The notes under the pieces: generated by a model | Database searches by the model: none | What the model saw: the letters and a program-made list of their open reading frames with translations, nothing else | What the model was told of the DNA's origin: nothing | Origin: Smithellaceae bacterium | GTDB taxonomy: Bacteria > Desulfobacterota > Syntrophia > Syntrophales > Smithellaceae | DNA: 10,077 nucleotides | Direction: 5' to 3' | Assembly (NCBI GenBank): GCA_028701435.1 | Contig: JAQVQT010000060.1 | Span: forward strand, 1 to 10,077 | In this document: positions 5,130 through 10,077 of the stretch, one piece after another | How the letters are laid out: every line of letters begins with the position of its first letter | How positions within the stretch are numbered: the stretch's first letter is position 1 | Translations under genes and position numbers: made by a program

Positions 5130-5836
5130 TATCGCCAAGTCGCTGCGATGTTATCGCGGTTAAGCATGACCTTGGTTGAGATCGAGAGGCTTACTTCCGC
5201 CCTGATCAGGTTGCCGAACCTGTCTCGCTCCTTATCCAGGGGTACAGACATGGACTCGATCACGCAATTTGGGATCATCATGCGGCGGCCGATATTGAGT
5301 ATTACGGGGCGCGGGATACGCCCTGAAGGGGTAGCGCTCTTTAAAAAGCTCATAACGGGGCCGTCGCCTTCTTGTCCGGCCGATATTTCAGGACCCATCA
5401 TTTTCTCTAATTCGCGCAGCGGTTCCATAACTTCCCGGAAAGCATCGTTAATGGCATAGAACGAAAGGGTCAGATTAAAGGTATGCGGTCTGTTCCCTTC
5501 CCAAATTTGCGTTGACGAAAGCGTGGTGACGGATGTTTTCTCGGTTGTCGCCTGAAGAAGCCCGCCTACTTTCTCAAACATTCCCCCGAGGGTGCTTTGC
5601 TCGAAGGGGCTGTTCCAGTTGGCCTGCAATGCCCGGGAAGTTCCCGGACCTATAAGACCAACAACGCAAACACTTATTTTGCTTTCCTTGTCCGGCTGGG
5701 CTATCCACGCCTTCAGGTATGGGCTGATTTTTTTGTCATTGTTGCCGTAAAATTCGAGCGCTGCCGCACCTGCTTTCTGCTCCAGTTTGTCCTGTGCATC
5801 CTCTCCCTCTCTCTGCCAATCTCCCACCTCAATCAT
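5129..5836 (-). CDS. Probable tail-tube cap / baseplate protein, T4 gp48-like
   Basis: A 235-residue protein, probably a structural part joining tail tube and baseplate in a contractile tail. The C-terminal half has the arrangement seen in T4 gp48: a tail-protein helix region (IWEGNRPHTFNLTLSFYAIN, then FREVMEPLRELEKMM, 110-147), then a loop, then a beta segment 188-215. That segment runs from PNCVIESMSVPLDKE through GNLIRAEVSLSIS and ends in KVMLNRDNIA. In gp48 the matching end reads as an I-x-S-I-x-F segment followed by LEITMREIITLNRASLY. The first 50 residues are polar. It starts at ATG 5836 with an ATGA overlap to the gene before it. The assignment rests on pattern recall, not on a search; a generic phage tail role is safer than the exact homologue. 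Confidence 0.5.
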   Translation of the reverse strand: MIEVGDWQREGEDAQDKLEQKAGAAALEFYGNNDKKISPYLKAWIAQPDKESKISVCVVGLIGPGTSRALQANWNSPFEQSTLGGMFEKVGGLLQATTEKTSVTTLSSTQIWEGNRPHTFNLTLSFYAINDAFREVMEPLRELEKMMGPEISAGQEGDGPVMSFLKSATPSGRIPRPVILNIGRRMMIPNCVIESMSVPLDKERDRFGNLIRAEVSLSISTKVMLNRDNIAATWR

Positions 5837-6087
5837 TCGCGTACCCCCTCTTTTGGATCTTGATCTTGGATAAACTGCGCGTAATCAGCGCGAAGAGTCC
5901 GCCACATTGTTTCCCGCGCCGTTCCCTGGTCGCGCTGAATCAATTCGTCAAGGTTTTTTAACGCCCAGGCTTTCAGGTCCGACTTCCATCGTTGGAAACC
6001 TTCAAATATTTCTTGTGCCGATTGCGGCGGGCTATTTAATAACGCCTGTGCCGCCTCTTCGATCATGGTTTGCTGAATATTTTCCAT
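5833..6087 (-). CDS. Unknown small phage protein (84 aa)
   Basis: Helical, glutamine- and acid-rich protein beginning MENIQQTMIEEAAQALL, with a central WKSDLKAWALKNLDELI amphipathic helix and an acidic end (QDQDPKEGVRE). Its ATG follows a strong AAGGAG site. Its TGA overlaps the ATG of the next gene. It lies between the large tail protein and the gp48-like protein, a position where phages often encode a small chaperone or baseplate component, but no family is recognised. Confidence 0.75.
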   Translation of the reverse strand: MENIQQTMIEEAAQALLNSPPQSAQEIFEGFQRWKSDLKAWALKNLDELIQRDQGTARETMWRTLRADYAQFIQDQDPKEGVRE

Positions 6088-6110
6088 TTTTTAACCTCTC
6101 CTTGTTTTTT

Positions 6111-8750
6111 TTACACCCTGTCGTAAGCCATGAGGGTCAGCATCGTGTCGTCAAACTCGGTCCGGATCTGCTGAACACCGCCACCGGCCTCTTTGCCGCT
6201 CATCATCTTGGTCATCATGGCAATCAATTTATCCATACCCGGAGCTGAGGCCGCGCTCTCTCCGCTCGCGCCCGCGGCGGCGCTCGCAACCTTGGCCGCT
6301 TTCGGCTGATCATCAACTGACGGTTGAATGCGTTCCGGCTGTTGGACTTTCGACGGCCCTTGCACCGCCACGGCTTCGGCCATAGGAGCCACCGGAGACG
6401 ACATGGCGCCGCCTTCAACCGGCTTCGCCTCGAGGCTTTTTGCGCCGCCTCTTGCTGCAAGCCGCGTCCGGGTCTTTGTAAAGACTCGTTTTCGTATATC
6501 GGCCACTGGGGTTGCAGTCGCTGTGGCAATCGGTGCAGGTTCCGGCGTTTTCATTGCCAAAGTGGAAGCCTTTTCACGAACTGACTCTCCCTCGACAACG
6601 GGCTCAACGGACGGTGACTTTTGGGCAATGGCTGTTCCGCCGATAATGCCACCCGACGCCGAAAGCGCCTTCGTGATGGCGTTTTCCTTTTCGTACCTGC
6701 CTCCCGCACCGGCCATAGAGCGAAGCTGCTTGGCTTCACCCTCCGCTTTGCGAGCGCCTTTTTCATCGCCTTTGGCTCTACGTTTCCGGGCGGAGACCTC
6801 TTTGTTTGCGGCAACGTTATTGACATATTGCTTACGGGAAGCTGTCAAGGCGTCAATCTGATCGGTGGCCGGAGCTGCCTCGACGGTGCCATGTTTTTTC
6901 ACCAGTTCGGCCTGAGCGCTGGCGAGAATCTTCTTGTTGCCGGCCGGACCGTGGTTTACGCTTTGCGAAATCAGAGCTTCGCGTATGCCAACGTCTTCGG
7001 TTTTAAATCCGCCCTTGACGGCCTTGGCAATGACCGGCGCTGACATTGTTTTTGCAACATAGGTGTCTTGCTCTTCCCCGAAATTTTTGTCTTTAGAGGC
7101 GATCTCTTTCCATTTCTGATCGAAGGCCGGAGTACCGGGCGTCAGCCCTTTGAATTCCTTGGCATGACTCGACTGCTTGACAAACTGTGCAACCGGTGAC
7201 TTATCCCCGCCTGCAGAAGCAAGTTGCTTATTGCCATACGAAGCGCCACCTGCATCGTTTTTGCCGGTGCTGATTGTCCCGGCGCCACCCTTGCCCGATT
7301 CAAATGCGGTGGCCACCGTGCCGGGCTTTATTGGCATACCCGTAACAGAGTCAACCTTAAATTCTTGCAACCCTTGCGCCTTGCGCCTCTCGTTCATTTT
7401 CTTCATGTTTTCGCGATTGATGCGATTTACTTCATCTTCGTCGGCGTCCGTGTTGCCCAGGTCGATGCCAGAGATCCTTTTAATAAGCGCGTTAAAAGCG
7501 TTGTTGATATCGCTTTCGCCCGTGGTGATGGCTTGTGCAACCTGGCTCAGTGCATATGCGGCCGCTGCCCCGGCCACCACAATGCCAGCGCCACCAGCAA
7601 GGGTAGCCAGGGGAAGTTTAGACAAAAGACTGCCGCCACCCCCACCGGGCATCTTGGGCATTCTCTGAGCTACCGGAGACTGACCCTTTTTCAAGGCCTT
7701 CCTCCGCTTCTCTTTTGCGGTTGACCCGGGTCCTGTTTTTCGAATAGAAGGCAGGCCCATGCTTTCGCCGGTCTCGCCCTTGCCTCCCTTCAGAATGGCC
7801 TTGATCAGCTCTTCGTGGCGCTTCTCGTCTGATTTATCGCCTTTCATTATCGCGGAAATAATCTCATCAGATCCATCACTCGGAGCGTCGCCTTGAGCAA
7901 CAAGCTCAGACTGTGTATAGTGTGAGCGATAGGCGTCTTTGATGTCGGCAATTTTTGCGTCTGTGGCAGGTTCTTTGGGCGAAATTCCCGCTTTCCGCAT
8001 CGCCAATTTTGTAACCTTGCCGATCATTCCATCTTCATCGCGTGCGGAATCAACAGCCCCTTTGATCTCCATGGCGGCCTCAAAAAAGGGACCCCCCGCC
8101 GCACGTCCCGCCGCCTCTTCCAGGGTCCCGGCATTGGATGCAAGTGTGCTTTCCCCCTTTCCGCCGATCCCCTCAAAACCATTCTTCAGGGATTGCAGGA
8201 TGGAGCTTCTCTCTGACTTGTCGCCTTGCTCGGCTCTCGCCTCCTGGGATTTGCTTTTCCCGACAAAGCGCCCGCCCTTGTCTCTGACCGTCTCCTGCGT
8301 CTGAATCGGAGCACTTTCTTTCGCGCCTGTCTCTTTCGGCTCCACCGGCCTGGCTTCGGTCTGCTTTTCGGGGGCTACTGCCTCCGCTGCCGCGGTCGCC
8401 TCTTCGCGGGAAACTCGCCGGGCAGTGACGGGGCGTTCATGACCCTTTTCGCCTTCCGGATCATTGGCCTTACCCTTCGGCGTGGACCTCTCACGGCGGC
8501 TCAGCGGAGCGGTCCGTGTGATCGATCCCTTGGCGGTGATCGCCCTGGTCTCAGATCCAGAGAGCTTAATTTTTTTCAGGATGGACGTATTGTCCTCAAT
8601 CCGCCCAAGGATTGCGTTTGTAGCCTTGCTGGATGTCTCAAGCTTGGAGCTTATGATTGCGCCGAATTGTTCGATGAGGCTGTCAGGGCCGGCAAGAGGT
8701 GCCGCAGATTGGGCAGTTGCTGCCGGCGCGGATCGCGTTGTGTCGTTCAT
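6111..8750 (-). CDS. Large phage tail protein with internal lysozyme-like domain (possible tape measure)
   Basis: An 879-residue modular protein. Residues 20-62 form a short coiled coil. Residues 65-180 are low-complexity and charged, containing RDKGGRFVGK (156-165), a motif frequent in phage tail proteins. A glycine-rich linker at 366-374 precedes a hydrophobic segment at 379-409 that could cross a membrane. Residues about 480-690 look like a peptidoglycan-hydrolase fold: ESGKGGAGTISTGKNDAGG with E484 as candidate catalytic acid, then SYGNKQL, LTPGTPAF and an aspartate/asparagine-rich helix set. Residues 715-835 are again Ala/Pro-rich and disordered. The end (QIRTEFDDTMLTLMAYDRV) is compact. 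Such a layout fits a tail protein that enters the cell envelope and opens the wall during injection. Tape measure or hub-associated lysozyme are both possible. The start is coupled by ATGA to the gene upstream. Confidence 0.6.
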   Translation of the reverse strand: MNDTTRSAPAATAQSAAPLAGPDSLIEQFGAIISSKLETSSKATNAILGRIEDNTSILKKIKLSGSETRAITAKGSITRTAPLSRRERSTPKGKANDPEGEKGHERPVTARRVSREEATAAAEAVAPEKQTEARPVEPKETGAKESAPIQTQETVRDKGGRFVGKSKSQEARAEQGDKSERSSILQSLKNGFEGIGGKGESTLASNAGTLEEAAGRAAGGPFFEAAMEIKGAVDSARDEDGMIGKVTKLAMRKAGISPKEPATDAKIADIKDAYRSHYTQSELVAQGDAPSDGSDEIISAIMKGDKSDEKRHEELIKAILKGGKGETGESMGLPSIRKTGPGSTAKEKRRKALKKGQSPVAQRMPKMPGGGGGSLLSKLPLATLAGGAGIVVAGAAAAYALSQVAQAITTGESDINNAFNALIKRISGIDLGNTDADEDEVNRINRENMKKMNERRKAQGLQEFKVDSVTGMPIKPGTVATAFESGKGGAGTISTGKNDAGGASYGNKQLASAGGDKSPVAQFVKQSSHAKEFKGLTPGTPAFDQKWKEIASKDKNFGEEQDTYVAKTMSAPVIAKAVKGGFKTEDVGIREALISQSVNHGPAGNKKILASAQAELVKKHGTVEAAPATDQIDALTASRKQYVNNVAANKEVSARKRRAKGDEKGARKAEGEAKQLRSMAGAGGRYEKENAITKALSASGGIIGGTAIAQKSPSVEPVVEGESVREKASTLAMKTPEPAPIATATATPVADIRKRVFTKTRTRLAARGGAKSLEAKPVEGGAMSSPVAPMAEAVAVQGPSKVQQPERIQPSVDDQPKAAKVASAAAGASGESAASAPGMDKLIAMMTKMMSGKEAGGGVQQIRTEFDDTMLTLMAYDRV

Positions 8751-9169
8751 AGGACAAGTCTCCCGGTTTCTTTTATTTCCGCGAGCTTGGCACGGAATTT
8801 GTCCAGCATTCGCGTAACCCCGCGGCCGTCCTTATCGCTAAAAAATGGCCCCATGAACGTGATATGAGAAGCAGCAGGCTTGCAATCGGCAAGCCGGAGC
8901 AGGCCGCTACCAAACGGCCCTGCCTGTACAAAACCGCCTGAATTTGACGGCCCTTTTTTTGCCCATTTCGCATTGCGATCCCGAAGGGTGATCTCCTCCA
9001 AACGCCCCGGCTGCAGGCGTCCTTCGATTTCGCCGAAATCAAATGATTGTTTTGCCGCAAGCTTGATGGCACGATGCCCTTGCAGGGCGCTTACCTCGCC
9101 CTCGCTAAGCGCCAATCCCCGCTTAGCTTTGCGGGTGAGCTCTTCAAAATCATATTTCACGGATTCCAT
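8747..9169 (-). CDS. Unknown phage protein (140 aa)
   Basis: It starts at ATG 9169 after a strong AAAGGAGGA site and ends in an ATGA overlap with the large tail gene, so the two are made together. The N-terminal 35 residues are helical (FEELTRKAKRGLALSEGEVS). The middle (LQPGRLEEITLRDRNAKWAK, then GPFGSGLLRLADC) suggests beta structure. The final helix is MLDKFRAKLAEIKETG. Its location just before the long tail protein suggests a tail assembly chaperone or tube-associated protein, by analogy only. No recognised family. Confidence 0.75.
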   Translation of the reverse strand: MESVKYDFEELTRKAKRGLALSEGEVSALQGHRAIKLAAKQSFDFGEIEGRLQPGRLEEITLRDRNAKWAKKGPSNSGGFVQAGPFGSGLLRLADCKPAASHITFMGPFFSDKDGRGVTRMLDKFRAKLAEIKETGRLVL

Positions 9170-9171
9170 TT

Positions 9172-9336
9172 TTATAATCCTCCTTTTTGCTTGAAATAAA
9201 TCTCGTCTTCTTCCGACGTAGTGACCCCGCTGCGTTCTTCCTGGCGACGAATTTCACGTAATTGCCGTTCATCTTTTTTGATCCTGTCCTGGAGCTCACC
9301 TTTTTTAAATTCTCTGTGATCGAAATATGTTTTCAC
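9172..9336 (-). CDS. Small unknown phage protein (54 aa), GTG start
   Basis: The GTG at 9336 overlaps the TGA of the terminase-type gene (GTGA), and GAGAGGAGA lies just upstream as ribosome-binding site. The frame then runs 54 codons to TAA at 9172, leaving 2 nt before the next ATG. The peptide starts MKTYFDHREFKKGELQD and continues as one strongly charged helix rich in K, R and E, with EIRRQEERSG in the middle. It contains no hydrophobic core, so it probably acts bound to a partner. The coupling on the upstream side shows that the terminase-type gene belonged natively to this operon. Confidence 0.7.
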   Translation of the reverse strand: MKTYFDHREFKKGELQDRIKKDERQLREIRRQEERSGVTTSEEDEIYFKQKGGL

Positions 9337-9950
9337 TTGCTATCTCTCCTCTCGATTGATTTTTGCTCTGCGTCAGGGCCAAAGGATTCCACGTCCTTTA
9401 ATTCTTCTTTCAACAGCCTGACGTCCTCCTGCCGTTCCGGAACCCAGTTTTTTTCCTGTTCATTTATTTTGGACATTTGCTCCCTATAGAGGCGCTCTAA
9501 CTCTTCGTCCTTGACCTGTTCGGGCAGATCGGGCGGCGGAGGTTCCGGTTGGATCTTCGATAATTCTATTCTCAAAATCTCTGGCAGCGGGAGCCCCAAC
9601 AGGCTGATGCGATATCCCGCCTCCCTGGCCGTCATTTTTTCGGAAAGAACGCCATTTAAAAGGATTTCAACATCCTTGGAAACCGCGGGCGTCGTGTCAC
9701 TGAATAACTTGAGATATCTCCCCAGCAACTCAAGATTTTCCCTTTTGCCGGAGAGCTTGAATTTGATTTTCTTGATGGGTTTTGCTCCATCTCCAGCCCC
9801 CTCAATGCCTTCTTCAAAACTCAATTCCTGAATTGCGGTTGCCTGATCGCGTGTGATCTTTGAGAGATCAACGTAGGCAGTTCCATCTTTTTGAACGGTT
9901 ATGTAATCAAACATGTTGGAAAAGGCCATCTTTGCAATTTCGCGCAAAAC
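9333..9950 (-). pseudogene. Terminase small subunit, 5' part removed by an IS21-type insertion
   Basis: Small terminase subunits recognise phage DNA and start packaging. The remaining 205 codons begin directly at the insertion-sequence end. They read VLREIAKMAFSNMFDYITV, then YVDLSKITRDQATAIQELS and IKKIKFKLSGKRENLELLG, the typical terminase small-subunit core. After this comes an extension seen in relatives (AREAGYRISLLGLPLPEILR) and a charged tail. The N-terminal helix-turn-helix DNA-binding domain is missing, as its codons would lie beyond the insertion. An internal ATG at 9929 (MAFSNM) lacks a ribosome-binding site. A fortuitous open frame continues into the insertion sequence to a GTG at 10046 but shows no sensible start. 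The gene is probably non-functional for DNA recognition. Confidence 0.72.
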
Positions 9951-10077
9951 TGTGCGTATTCCGACGCAAGTCGCCACTCGATTCCGATTCATTCCGCCAC
10001 CTGATTCCGATTTAAGTCGCCACCGGATTCCGAAGCATTTCGCCACCCCCTGGGAGGTGAGGAAAGGACGCTGGATA
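9951..10077 (+). mobile_element. IS21-family insertion sequence, left end (partial)
   Basis: The element starts with TGTGCGTATT at 9951, TG ends being standard for IS21 relatives, and shows the multiple internal repeats that bind the IstA transposase. It continues past the window. Just before the edge, GGGAGGTGA (10052-10060) and AAAGGA (10063-10068) make a strong ribosome-binding region, so istA probably starts rightward within a few bases outside the window. The exact terminus could be shifted by a few bases, as the target-site duplication cannot be seen. Confidence 0.75.
9958..10049. repeat. Four 23-bp tandem repeats at the IS21 end
   Basis: Units at 9958-9980, 9981-10003, 10004-10026 and 10027-10049 all read ATTCCGA, seven variable bases, CGCCAC, three variable bases. 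The period is exactly 23 bp with no gaps, and all constant positions are preserved in each copy. They are presumably transposase-binding sites. Confidence 0.9.

Noticed and set aside
6328..8867. Several long rightward frames opposite the 879-aa tail gene
   Set aside because: They are antisense frames kept open by the biased codon use of the low-complexity tail gene. They lack start signals and contain many C, R and S residues with no domain pattern.
1..10077. CRISPR array
   Set aside because: No regularly spaced repeats with unique spacers occur. The only tandem repeats (9958-10049) are adjoining 23-bp units at an insertion-sequence end.

Overview
The window is one end of an integrated phage-like element, from its attachment tRNA into its structural genes. 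Base composition is near 50% GC. The P4-type integrase, the HicA/HicB subtype, the long-tailed terminase small subunit and the IS21-type repeats together suggest a Gram-negative host. Desulfobacterota (former Deltaproteobacteria) would fit, but that is impression rather than proof.

Layout, left to right. (1) 40-115: tRNA-Ala(CGC), probably the attachment site, then a terminator. (2) 211-1522: a P4-type tyrosine recombinase with intact catalytic residues; its promoter lies among three copies of a 9-bp motif. (3) 1523-2547: mostly non-coding sequence with several inverted repeats, holding one DUF2442 gene. (4) 2548-4022: a leftward accessory group with a second DUF2442 gene flanked by 12-bp direct repeats, and three small unknown genes (181, 93 and 52 aa) joined by ATGA overlaps. 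(5) 4181-4867: a promoter region with a 17-bp palindrome, then a rightward hicA-hicB toxin-antitoxin pair. (6) 4824-9336: a leftward, tightly packed phage operon. It encodes, in transcription order, 54 aa and 140 aa unknowns, an 879-aa tail protein with an embedded lysozyme-like domain, an 84-aa protein, a 235-aa protein resembling T4 gp48-type tail-tube cap proteins, and a 101-aa phage-type protein. (7) 9333-9950: the 3' part of a terminase small subunit gene, cut by the end of an IS21-family element (9951 to the window end) that carries four 23-bp tandem repeats.

Reading as a whole: the phage genes face the integrase, and the space between them holds cargo (hicAB, the unknown three-gene operon, DUF2442 genes). 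The structural module has lost the start of its first visible gene to the insertion sequence, and no large terminase, portal or capsid gene is visible, so production of complete phage from this copy is doubtful. The least explained part is the leftward three-gene operon, whose probable promoter overlaps the palindrome in front of hicAB.
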